Notes under the pieces: model-generated
Told to the model about the DNA's origin: nothing
The model's database searches: none
Seen by the model: only the letters and a program-made list of their open reading frames with translations
Assembly (NCBI GenBank): GCA_949358305.1
Contig: OX442324.1
Span: 868,001 to 932,000 of the forward strand
DNA: 64,000 nt
Source: Strigamia acuminata
Lineage: Eukaryota > Arthropoda > Chilopoda > Geophilomorpha > Linotaeniidae
Direction: 5' to 3'
Part shown: piece after piece, positions 19,690 to 28,800 of the stretch
Numbering within the stretch: the first letter of the stretch is position 1
Layout: the number at the start of each line of letters is the position of its first letter
Program-made: the position numbers and the translations under genes

Positions 19690-20637
19690 TTATGGCACGC
19701 GAATCGGTTTGTCCGTCGTCAGCACGATCTCGTGTACGGCTTCGGTCGTCCTTCCGGGCGTTTTGGTGAGGATCCGTTCGTGCTTACGAAGTATTCGTCT
19801 CAGCAATGATGCCTCGTTGACTTGCAGAGCGGCTTCCTCGACTAACGTGTCCACCATGTTGCTTCTTTGCAGCTCCAGAGCGAATGCTACGAAATCGTAG
19901 TCCTGTACGAATTTCCGCAATCTTCTTTCGTATTCTTCTTTATCTCGGGCCTCGTCCAGCAATTTTTGGGGTATCACTGGGGCGGGCCTTTCACCTTCGG
20001 GGCTTATCCAGTTCCACGATCTCGTTATTGGATTTGGCTGTATTTTTAGTTTGGCCATGATGTCCATTCCGAGGAGGAATACTTTGTCGTGGGATGGTAG
20101 CACCAGGAAGGGGTGGGATAGGTTCCCTCCCCTCCAGTCGATGGTGATCTTTATTACGCCTCTGGGCTTTACGTAGCCATTAGCCATGAGTAATTCCACA
20201 TTCTCATTTACTTTCATCATTTTATCTTCGATGTCTAGGCTCTCGACTAGATCTTCGGATATGAAGGAACGATCCGCTCCGGAATCCAGTAGTCCCAATA
20301 ATTTTTGGTTTTCGATCGTCACTGGTAACATGCAGAGCGTCTCGCAATGTGACCTCGAGACGTTGCAGTGAAATACTCGCAATTTTTGCGGTACGACGTC
20401 CAGGTCAAACGGGAGTTCGGCCCAATTGTCGCCTGTCTTGGTCTCAGTTCTCACTTGCATGCCCCTCAGTATCACTTTTTCTTCCTTCTCCGGTGCGGAC
20501 TGGGCTCGGTCTTTGATCTGAGCATCAATTATCGTATGACCGGCTGGTCCAGTATGGAATTTCTTTTTCTTTTTGGCTTCCTCGGCTTTCGCAGACGAAG
20601 TCGAATCTATTTCTTCGACGACGCCTGCGCCTGACAG
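19690..20637 (-). CDS. pol: Gypsy-B protease region of pol, entered by -1 frameshift
   Basis: Pol begins in the -1 frame immediately after the AAAAAAC site. It reads a lysine-rich linker, then a retropepsin: LLDSGADRSFIS near 20290, PFLVLP, and FLLGMDIM as the C-terminal strand motif. It then continues into the RT connection (ILTKTPGRTTEAVHEI). The frame ends at 19690 in a TAA caused by a small indel. Gypsy-A reads on here as …RVAYKGMNPQK. The first ATG in the frame is late (about 20460), which supports frameshifting rather than independent initiation. Confidence 0.88.
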   Translation of the reverse strand: MSGAGVVEEIDSTSSAKAEEAKKKKKFHTGPAGHTIIDAQIKDRAQSAPEKEEKVILRGMQVRTETKTGDNWAELPFDLDVVPQKLRVFHCNVSRSHCETLCMLPVTIENQKLLGLLDSGADRSFISEDLVESLDIEDKMMKVNENVELLMANGYVKPRGVIKITIDWRGGNLSHPFLVLPSHDKVFLLGMDIMAKLKIQPNPITRSWNWISPEGERPAPVIPQKLLDEARDKEEYERRLRKFVQDYDFVAFALELQRSNMVDTLVEEAALQVNEASLLRRILRKHERILTKTPGRTTEAVHEIVLTTDKPIRVP

Positions 20638-23600
20638 TTTTTTGCCAGGTTAATATTTAATTCGGCCATCATCTTCATCATAGTCTGTGTTTCACTATTT
20701 ACTTTGGCCGTTTTTTCGCATTTGTCTGAGTAATGGCCATAACATTTGACGTTACTTTTGTCGCCCGTGGGTGTGAAACCCGGTTTCTTGGGGACGAATG
20801 CTGTCGGGAATCGTCTTTTTGGGCCTTGCGCTCCCTTTTCTTTCGTTGCGCGGGCATGAGCTCTGAATTGGGCGATGGCCAGCGCTCGGTGCGCGTGATG
20901 AAGGTACGGACCTTGTTCGTCGCATCCCGTTGATAAGTTCTCGAGGTGCTCGTGCAGGTCTTCTTCATCGGTTGATTCCTCTGCCGGCTCGGCGACTGCC
21001 GCGGGAGGTGACGCTTCTTCTGCTTTGGCCGGGGTGGCCAATTCAGTCGAGGTCACCTGCATCGCCGTGGTCGTCGGGGCTTTCTTTGGGGCAGCAATCG
21101 GGTTGCTCGGGAGCGTTATACCGGTTTTTGGTGTTAACGTCCGTCCCGAAGACGCCTCAGTGAGGCTCATTATGCCGCTGAGGTATTCGCTCGGTCTCAT
21201 TAGTTTCTCGGAAGCTTTATGGCGCTCGGCGCTGGTTATCAGTCGCTTTTCGTGTGCTTCCGCCTCTTCGGGTGGCAGTGAGGCGTAGTACCTTTGTTCT
21301 ATCTCCAGCGTATTGGTCAGGAGATAATTACTGACATCCCGATAGTTGCCGGTGCGGGGAGCACGCATGTCCAGCAATATTCGTTGTGAATGTGCTGACA
21401 ATCCCCCATAGAAAATCATTGTAAACCCGGCAGGGTTAATTTCGTACGGTGCTCGGGCAAAGAGTAATTTCGCTCGGGCGTCATAATCGGTGAGTGTTTC
21501 ACCTGGGGCTTGACGGAGGCCACGCAATTTGTTGCTGATCTCGTCCGGTGTCTCGCCGTATCGGAGGTCGAAACGGACGAGAAAATCGTCCCAGGTCGGA
21601 TTTTTCAGCCCTTGGTACCACTCGCGGGCTGATCCAGTGGTTAGTTCCACTAGACCGTGTGTAAGCATATCGGCGACGGTCGCCTTTGTAGCTTTCTTAA
21701 TTCTCATTACTTCGTCGAGGAAGCGGTCTCCCGCTTTCCACGAACCGTCGAATCGCGTCTGCACGTAGTGTTGCCATCGGATATTACCCGTGGCTTCGGC
21801 AGCGGGTTCGTTACGTACGCTATACTTGCGCTTGACTCTTTCACCGGCACGATTATGTTCGTCGCCTGGGTGGCCTAAGTCGATCCCTTCCTTTCGGAAA
21901 GAGTTCAGTAAGGCACGTCCCAGTTCGGCCATTGTATACTGTCGGCCGGCAGAGTTCTGGAAATTCCCCTCCTGTATGGAAGGGCGAGAGCTGTGTGAAG
22001 ATCGGTTGGAGGCATTCGGTCGGTCCGAGTGGTGCCGGTCGCTGCCGTGGCCCTCTCGGTGCGATCCGGATGACGGCCGACTTTGGTCGTCGCCGTCCGA
22101 TGAATCAGAGGGGTCGGAAGGGTCGCCTTGTGGGCGGTCTCTTGGTCCCTTTGGGGGAACCTCTTCGCCACCCCGTGATTTCTTCGAACCTCCGGAGGGC
22201 GGCGGCTCCTTTTCGTCGCTGTTCCCGTAAAAAGAATGCCACTTATTTTCTTCGCTTTCTGGGCGCTCGCGGTCCTTATTCGCGTTCTTTTTGTTGAGTA
22301 ATGCGTTAATTGCGGCGCTTCTTTCGGATCGTTTCGAGGGGTTACGTTCCATGGATTTTCTATCCGGTTGGTCGTCATCCTGCGACTTCCTCTTTTTTGT
22401 TTCGGCTTTGGAGCCACCGGTGGGCTCTTTGTCTGCTTCCGGATCCTCCTTTTTATTCCTCTCTGAAACGTCCTGCTCGTACTCTCTTTGGAATTTCTCT
22501 GTTTCCTTTTCCCAATTTTCGGCTTCCCATCGTTTTTGTTCGTCTATTATCGCTTTTTTCTTAGCTTGGTACGCGTCGGTCCATCTGTCCCGTTCCCACT
22601 CTTCCTTTTCTCGAAGTAATTGCTCCTTTTCTCTCCTTGCCTTTTCGGCTTTCATTCTTTCATGGTACTGTTCTTCCCATTTTTGGTGTTGCAGTTGAGC
22701 TTCCTCTCTGAGTTTCTGCAGCTTTTCGGCCTTTCTCTGGGCCAGGAGAGCTCGAAATTGGTCTTCGTAGTCTTGAGCCTCTTTATGTCTTCCCTCGACG
22801 GTGGCGTCCCATTCTTGCCGTATCTTGGCTTCCTGCTCTTCTCTCATCTTCTGAGCCATTTTTTCGGTCTCCTGTGTGGCTTTCTTTTCACGCCGTAATC
22901 TTTCTTCTTCTTCCTTCCAGAGTTCCCTCCTTTCGGCGCTCACTCTGCGTTGGCGATTTATTGTTTCTTGCCTCGCTTCCTCGCGGGCTTTTTCTCGAGA
23001 TTCGTGAAGAGCCTTGTGAGGGTCGGGCTCGTAGCTGCCTAGGTCACTTGGCGTTTCCTGTACCATGGGTGTCTCCGCTGCTGGCTTCGCGACTGGTGTC
23101 GGGGCCTGCGCTGCGCAGATGGCCTTGGTGAGCAGCGTAATCGAGTCCCAGACTGACGTTCCCGGTGGAATATCGGTTTCCGCTTTCAGTCGGGCTGCTT
23201 GTTGAGATAGTAGTATTAGGTGTGCTACTTCGGGAGAAACAGGGGCAGGCTTCGCCGTGCCTCTGGAGGCTATCGGGGTCCCGCTCGTGTTTCGTACCGG
23301 AGTTTCGTTTAGGGGAGCGGATTGGTGACTTTTTGCCGGTGATGGGTTGCTGTCGATCGTGGTTGTTCGCTTCGGAGTTTCCGTCTCCTCCTCGGCTACC
23401 AGTATCGGTACTCGTCCTGTTGTTGTATCGCGAATTTCTTCTTGATTTTCCAGGACTTCCGTATCGGTATCTTCGACAAAAGGCATATCTGAGGAGAGCG
23501 GCTCTCGTTCGGGCTCGGTTAGGGCCTCGAGCGAAGCAGCTGCTTCCTCTTTCTGCGCTTTTGCTTTCCTCCGATTTGCTCGGGCTTTCGCCTTTGCGGA

Positions 23601-23711
23601 TGGTTCGGGAACCGGGCCGCCCGACCTTAAGTTATAGTCGGAGGTCCGTTTTCCCTTTTCAAGCGTTGGTCGCTCGTTATCAGACGCGGATTGTTCGTCT
23701 TGGTCTGACAT
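20607..23711 (-). CDS. gag: Gypsy-B Gag with a long coiled-coil N-terminal extension
   Basis: A 1034-codon Gag starting at ATG 23711 (aagaaATGT), the first start after the primer site. Residues 1-235 are low-complexity and charged. About 237-424 is a Glu/Lys/Arg/Gln-rich run with heptad-like spacing (for example EEEERLRREKKATQETEKM), predicted to form a long helix or coiled coil. About 430-590 is Ser/Asp/Arg-rich. The Gag core (about 592-870) matches Gypsy-A (YTMAELGRALL, GSAREWYQGLK). The nucleocapsid knuckle is degenerate: KCYGHYSDKC lacks the second Cys of the CX2CX4HX4C pattern that Gypsy-A keeps. At 1034 residues it is about twice the usual Gypsy Gag length. Confidence 0.92.
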   Translation of the reverse strand: MSDQDEQSASDNERPTLEKGKRTSDYNLRSGGPVPEPSAKAKARANRRKAKAQKEEAAASLEALTEPEREPLSSDMPFVEDTDTEVLENQEEIRDTTTGRVPILVAEEETETPKRTTTIDSNPSPAKSHQSAPLNETPVRNTSGTPIASRGTAKPAPVSPEVAHLILLSQQAARLKAETDIPPGTSVWDSITLLTKAICAAQAPTPVAKPAAETPMVQETPSDLGSYEPDPHKALHESREKAREEARQETINRQRRVSAERRELWKEEEERLRREKKATQETEKMAQKMREEQEAKIRQEWDATVEGRHKEAQDYEDQFRALLAQRKAEKLQKLREEAQLQHQKWEEQYHERMKAEKARREKEQLLREKEEWERDRWTDAYQAKKKAIIDEQKRWEAENWEKETEKFQREYEQDVSERNKKEDPEADKEPTGGSKAETKKRKSQDDDQPDRKSMERNPSKRSERSAAINALLNKKNANKDRERPESEENKWHSFYGNSDEKEPPPSGGSKKSRGGEEVPPKGPRDRPQGDPSDPSDSSDGDDQSRPSSGSHREGHGSDRHHSDRPNASNRSSHSSRPSIQEGNFQNSAGRQYTMAELGRALLNSFRKEGIDLGHPGDEHNRAGERVKRKYSVRNEPAAEATGNIRWQHYVQTRFDGSWKAGDRFLDEVMRIKKATKATVADMLTHGLVELTTGSAREWYQGLKNPTWDDFLVRFDLRYGETPDEISNKLRGLRQAPGETLTDYDARAKLLFARAPYEINPAGFTMIFYGGLSAHSQRILLDMRAPRTGNYRDVSNYLLTNTLEIEQRYYASLPPEEAEAHEKRLITSAERHKASEKLMRPSEYLSGIMSLTEASSGRTLTPKTGITLPSNPIAAPKKAPTTTAMQVTSTELATPAKAEEASPPAAVAEPAEESTDEEDLHEHLENLSTGCDEQGPYLHHAHRALAIAQFRAHARATKEKGAQGPKRRFPTAFVPKKPGFTPTGDKSNVKCYGHYSDKCEKTAKVNSETQTMMKMMAELNINLAKNCQAQASSKK
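20637..20643 (-). promoter_or_regulatory. -1 ribosomal frameshift heptamer A AAA AAC, Gypsy-B gag/pol
   Basis: Minus-strand AAAAAAC lies in gag phase (GC A AAA AAC TGT), ten codons before the gag stop at 20607-20609. A -1 slip enters the pol frame, which is open from this point to 19690. Gypsy-A has the same heptamer, doubled, at the same position. I could not assess a downstream pseudoknot. Confidence 0.8.
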
Positions 23712-23785
23712 TTCTTTGAGTAATTTTTCGATTTGGGTTATTATATTAAATGAGAGATCACAAGTTCAGTTGAGATTTATTTCTA

Positions 23786-23804
23786 AATCCCGGACAGGCC
23801 CCCA
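23786..23804 (-). other. Gypsy-B primer-binding site, resembles tRNA-Pro
   Basis: Two bases after the 5' LTR the minus strand reads TGGGGGCCTGTCCGGGATT. The tRNA-Pro site of gammaretroviruses is the same apart from two adjacent bases (CT in place of TC), judged from general knowledge. The exact primer tRNA of this host is not known. Confidence 0.65.
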
Positions 23805-23806
23805 CG

Positions 23807-24624
23807 TGTCGCGTCCTACCTGGTGATAGGTTTAATGAGCTAACGTGTATTACTTTACCTGTGATCTTACTAAATATGTAAATTACCCAAATGAATACTA
23901 AGTATATGTAAATGAACAAATAGGTTTATTCAATAGGCGTAAGCCTTAAAATACACTCAGTATAAAACTAGAGTTGACTTGGTCAGAGTCGAACAAAGGA
24001 TTTCTCAAGATGGCGTCGTCGGTTCCGCGTGGTCGGCGGAACAAAGGCGGCGTCTCGAGTTGTCGTAAATTCGTCACGGATTCGTCGTTCACGGACGCGG
24101 TGGAATGCTCTTTCGAGTCTTCTATCCGTGCCTGTTGTCTAGGGGTTGGTTTTAGCGTCGCAAGGCTCCGTCCAGAAACGTGGAGTTTCTTACAGGGCAC
24201 TCGGACACTTCGCAATGGAAATAATCGTGGGTCGATTATTTAGTGTGAATCCACAAGGGTTATTTTCCTGCTTTCGCGGGGAAATAACACACAGTGTAAA
24301 TTCGTGAGAGTTACAGTTGCACTGGAATCAGCGGTCCTCTATCAATCCTAACTTTTGGTGGAGTTGGCCTGACGGTGAGGTAGTTGCTGTGTTCTTGGTG
24401 TCGTTTGTGTAAGTTCTGCTTGTAGGGCGCGAAACTCTACCTGATATAGGCCAGGGTGAGGGGCCTGGCTCGGCCAATGGGGGCCGGCCACGCGTCACCT
24501 CACCCCCTCGGGGCACGCGCTTCCCAGGGGGGGAAGGCGGAGCCAATGCGAGGGAACTGACCTTTCCTAGTGACTCATGCGGATGGCGTCCACTGGAGGG
24601 ACGACCACCCGCAGGGTCACCACA
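23807..24624 (-). repeat. Gypsy-B 5' LTR (818 bp)
   Basis: Matches 11780-12597 with about four substitutions. Minus-strand ends are TGTGGTGACC and GACGCGACA. The right flank actcttatcccg continues the Copia-2 LTR. Confidence 0.95.
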
Positions 24625-24628
24625 ACTC

Positions 24629-24936
24629 TTATCCCGAATCCAAGATGGCAGCGCACACAGGTGTGTGCACTTTCACATCTTTTCACCTTTGGAAATCCAT
24701 TTATGTAAGATATGGTTTACTTTTCATTAAACTTTTATGTTTTTAAGTGTTTACCTTCACTTTAGAGCACCCTCAGTGCTATTTAAGCGCATATAAGCGA
24801 CCATAAATCACGCGCTCGCTCGAATCGCATCACGCGATTCTGTTATCGGAATTAACCGTCGCGCATTTGCAACGCGCTTTATTTCACGCTTCCACATCGG
24901 TTCATTTGCCGATTATTTGCGCACCACTCACCTACA
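24629..24936 (+). repeat. Copia-2 5' LTR, right part (308 bp)
   Basis: Continues 11548-11779 and matches 38049-38356 with one difference. It contains caagatggcagc (24641-24652), an adjacent inverted repeat gcacaca…tgtgtgc, a TATA-like catataag near 24789, and the 3' end cacctaca. Confidence 0.95.
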
Positions 24937-25825
24937 GTGGTAGCAGAGGTCTGGGGACGATCTGCTCTTATTTTTCACCTAATTTTCGGCGTAATTTTCG
25001 CGGGATTCGCGATTTTTGCGGCAAAATTCATTTTATTTTCAGATTTCGCCGATTTCGACGATTTTCGCCCGAATCTTCGCTCCGAAACGTTCGATCGACG
25101 TTCTGGACTGCCAGGGCAGTCTATTTCACCATTGCTTCGTTAATTTTGTCCGAAATTCCGCGGGATTCGCGAATTTCGCGACAAATTTTTGTTTTTTTCA
25201 GGTTTTTCGTCAATCTGGATTCACTTCTCCGCTTAGCACGTTGCGGCGGATACAACGAGAATCCGATACACGTTTATCGGCGGCTTAGTTCCCCGGTGAA
25301 CGGTCGTAATCACCGATCTTTTCAAGCGGACGAAGAGCCTCGAATTTTCGAAAAGAATTCGGACATTAACGTCCGAATTGCGCTTTCTCCAGCTTTTCGA
25401 GAAAGCTGCGCCGTGCCTTCATTTGCACGAGGATTGCATCCACAATTAGATTCGCCTATTTCTCCTTCTTGTCGGCATTACTTTGTTAGCATTAAGATAA
25501 TATTTAAGGCTTTTGGGGGACATTTAGCATCGTATTCGCCCTTCGATCGAATCCGATCAAGCGATTACGTATTCTCCGGTAGTGCTTGTCGTGGTACAAG
25601 TGAGGTTTCCCGCGGGCCCAGGTGCACCGATCGGACCCTCTCAGACTGGCTACCGGAGGTTTTTGAATTCCTTCAGAAGGAATTGCCCAATTTGACGGTT
25701 TCCGCCTCGAAAGTGCTTCGAATCAAGTGTTGTGCTTCGTTTTCGTGCAGTGCTACGGTGTCTCCTGTGTGCCATTTCCCTGAGCCTGTGTTTTCGTCGC
25801 AAAGTGTCGAGTTTTCCACGCCACG
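24937..25825 (+). other. Copia-2 leader with initiator tRNA-Met primer site and repeated modules
   Basis: tggtagcagagg at 24938-24949 is complementary to the 3' end of initiator tRNA-Met. The leader then holds two degenerate modules pairing a GCG-rich palindrome (cgcgggattcgcg near 24998 and 25160) with a following tttcag (near 25040 and 25197). From 25354 to 25438 it carries a block almost identical to the Copia-6 leader (52228-52312) with hairpins cggac…gtccg and gctttctc…gagaaagc. No coding frame is convincing. Confidence 0.7.
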
Positions 25826-28800
25826 ATGCACAAATCCGGAGATTCATCGAGCAAAATTCCCGTACTCGGAGTTGGAAACTACGAGCAGTGGCAACGATCG
25901 ATGCGGATGCTCTTAAAGTCCGAGGGCCTTTGGAGGCATGTTACCGAGGAGAAGGAAGTCGAACATTTAGCTACCTTGACGGAAAAAGAAAAGGATCGGT
26001 ACATGACCAAGAAAGATAAAGCCCTCGGTCACATCTATATCCAAGTCAGCGAGCCCAAAAGATCAGTGTTGGACACGTGCAACACGCCGAAAGAGGCGTG
26101 GGACGCGCTGGCTAAGATTTATGCGCCAAGCTCACGGGCCAGAAGAGCAGCCATGCGTTGGGAGTTTTTAAATCTCCAGATTGGACCCAACGAGGATATG
26201 CCGGATTTTATTGCCCGAGTCGATCACTACGTGAGGCAATTAAAGGACGTTAAGGAGGAAACTTCGCCCGACCACCACGCATATCAGTATCTTAAGGGAT
26301 TGCCACCTGAGTATGCCCAGGCAACGTTCGCAATTTACCATTGGCCGGATGACAAATTTACACCGACTTTGGTTGCCGAACAGTTGATAGCCGAACAATC
26401 TCGTTTAAGATCAGTGGGTCTGCTCCGACCAACTCCACCGACGGCTCATACTTCTGCGAAAGGACAGTTTCGTCAACGCAATAAATCCGGTGCCCGTGAT
26501 TTGTCAACTATTCGGTGTTTCAATTGCGACCAGATGGGCCACTACGCGAATAAGTGCCCCCACCCTCGACGTGAAAATCCGAATCAGCCGACGGCTTCCG
26601 TACAACGCTCATCGAGAAGCAAGAGTCGAAGACGGAACAAGAACGCCGTTGCCAAGGTCGAAGATACTCGCCCTCGAGGAAGTTCACGCCCAATTCGGAA
26701 AGGGACATTTTTCTGCAGTGCACCACAAGTCGTTGAGCGCCCAGTTGCCCACTTTATGCAATCCAATGAGTGGATTGTCGACTGCGGCGCTACCGACCAT
26801 GTGACTCATGTGCGAGCTTTATTCACCGATTTCACGAACATTCCGCCTTTCGATATCGAGTTAGGACAAGGGAAATCGCAAGTCACTGGACGAGGAAAGG
26901 TTCAACTTCTCACTTCAGTTGATGACGCGGATTGCGTTTTGGATTTGACAAATGTCCTATATGCACCGAATTTCGAAGCCAATTTAATTTCGGTATCGAA
27001 AATCGATAAAACTCGTCACCACATCCATATTTTCAACGGAGAAGTTAATGTTTATGAATCGGACTATCGTTTGCCAATCATTCGTGCAAAGGAACGTGGT
27101 GGCTTGTATTATTTGGACGGTTTGTGTTCGGCCCCTATCAGTTCGACAACGGTTTCGACGGCCACTCCACCGACAATTCAACCTGTTAAAACAATGGTCA
27201 CGACAGAAGTGGACTTCGACAATGTTCCGAAACCGGTTAACGGAAAACAAAAGCAACGGGAAATTACAGACTATCGTTTTGATCTGCCAGCGGTTGAGAG
27301 TGTGAAGGCAATTCCCACCCAACCAATTCCAAACCTGACCGATCCTACACATTTTCCCGTCCTTACTCCCGTTCCTCCACCGGTCATTGTCAATCCGACC
27401 ACACAATCCTATTCCAATGCTCTGCAATTCCTGCCAACTTCCCCTCCTCCCGGCAATTTACCTCTGTCACAGAAAAAGATAATTGCTAATCCTGCTTCGG
27501 TTAAAGACGCCACCGGCCTATGGCACAGTCGTCTCGGTCACCTGCATACTAATGCAATGAAGCTTCTGGCAGCTAACGACCAGGTTTATGGTCTGCAACC
27601 AGCTGAAGTCCGACAAGAATTGTCGTGTAACGACTGCAGAATTGCTAAATCGACCAGAGCTTCACATAACCCGGACCCGAATCCCTGTACATCGAAACCA
27701 TTGGACCTTCTGCACATGGATTTGTGGGGACCAGCCCCGCTCACATCACTGGGCGGTTCGGATTATGTTTTCACCATTATCGACGATGCCACACGTTATA
27801 CGTGGATCATCCCGTTGGCGCAGAAGTCGCAGACCTTTGGAGCATTCAAAGACTTCGTCGCCCGTGTCGAACGAATCCAGAACACTCGTGTAAAAGCGAT
27901 TAGATCTGACCGTGGCGGCGAATTCATGTCAAATGAATTTTTGAACTATCTCAAAGAAAAGGGCATCCAAGGGCAGAGGACTAATCCCGCATCACCTCAA
28001 ATGAACGGGACTGCAGAACGCATAAATCGAACAATGGCCGACAGTGTCCGATCTCTTATCTCCGAAACTCAACTCCCGGACGACCTTTGGGCAGAACTCG
28101 CCGTCACATTTGCGTATGTGAAGAACCGAAGTCCACATTCGAGATTGAATAACCAAATTCCGTACATTCTATGGCGACAACGAGCATTGTCTTTATGACA
28201 CCTACGCAAAATGGGGTCCAAATGCTGGGTGCATTACACCGCGCCAGGCCGCAAGAAACTAGATCCGCGTGCATGGGAGGGATATCTCGTTGGTTACGCG
28301 ACTGGTACCCGCGGATATAGAGTTTGGAATCCGGTAGAAGATCGAGTTTACGAAACGGTTCACATCAAGATCGATGAACGCCAATCATATCGGAAATCTC
28401 TTCGTGGCGCATCTCAACGGCCCGAAGAAACTTTTTCTGATGTCGGACAGCAATCGGTTTCGTTTAACGACAACGTCCAGTTCCATGACTGGCCAAGAGG
28501 ATCCGATTCCGAACATTCTGATCATTCCGACGACGATTCCGATAATGGTGGAGCTAGCCATGCCAGCGGCGTATCGACATCTCACTCTGTTCATACACCG
28601 GTCATCCAATTGCCGCCTCCGACAACGCCAGAGCAGTTACTGTTGGATGCGTGTGCACTGCAATTACCGAGTTCGGCAAGTCTAGGACATTCACAGTCCT
28701 ATCCTGTGCTTTATCAGGAGGGCGATACGGAGGATGATGCCGAACAAATTAACGATGATCGAATTGACGAGATTTCACTTTATCCCGGTACATCTGAATT

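Larger units (their letters stand above)
11780..24624 (-). mobile_element. Gypsy-B: 12.8 kb Ty3/Gypsy element with a third ORF, TSD actc
   Basis: Minus-strand element of 12,845 bp with 818 bp LTRs that differ at about four positions. It is flanked by actc at 11776-11779 and 24625-24628. The uninterrupted target survives in the Copia-2 3' LTR at about 38045-38052, which proves the ends. Order on its own strand: 5' LTR, tRNA-Pro-like primer site, gag, -1 frameshift site, pol, spacer of about 1 kb with splice acceptor, ORF3, purine tract, 3' LTR. Gag and ORF3 are open. Pol has one small frameshift near 19686-19690. Confidence 0.97.

Noticed and set aside
19686-19690. Programmed frameshift between protease and RT in Gypsy-B
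   Set aside because: No slippery heptamer and no such break in Gypsy-A at this point; a small indel mutation is simpler.
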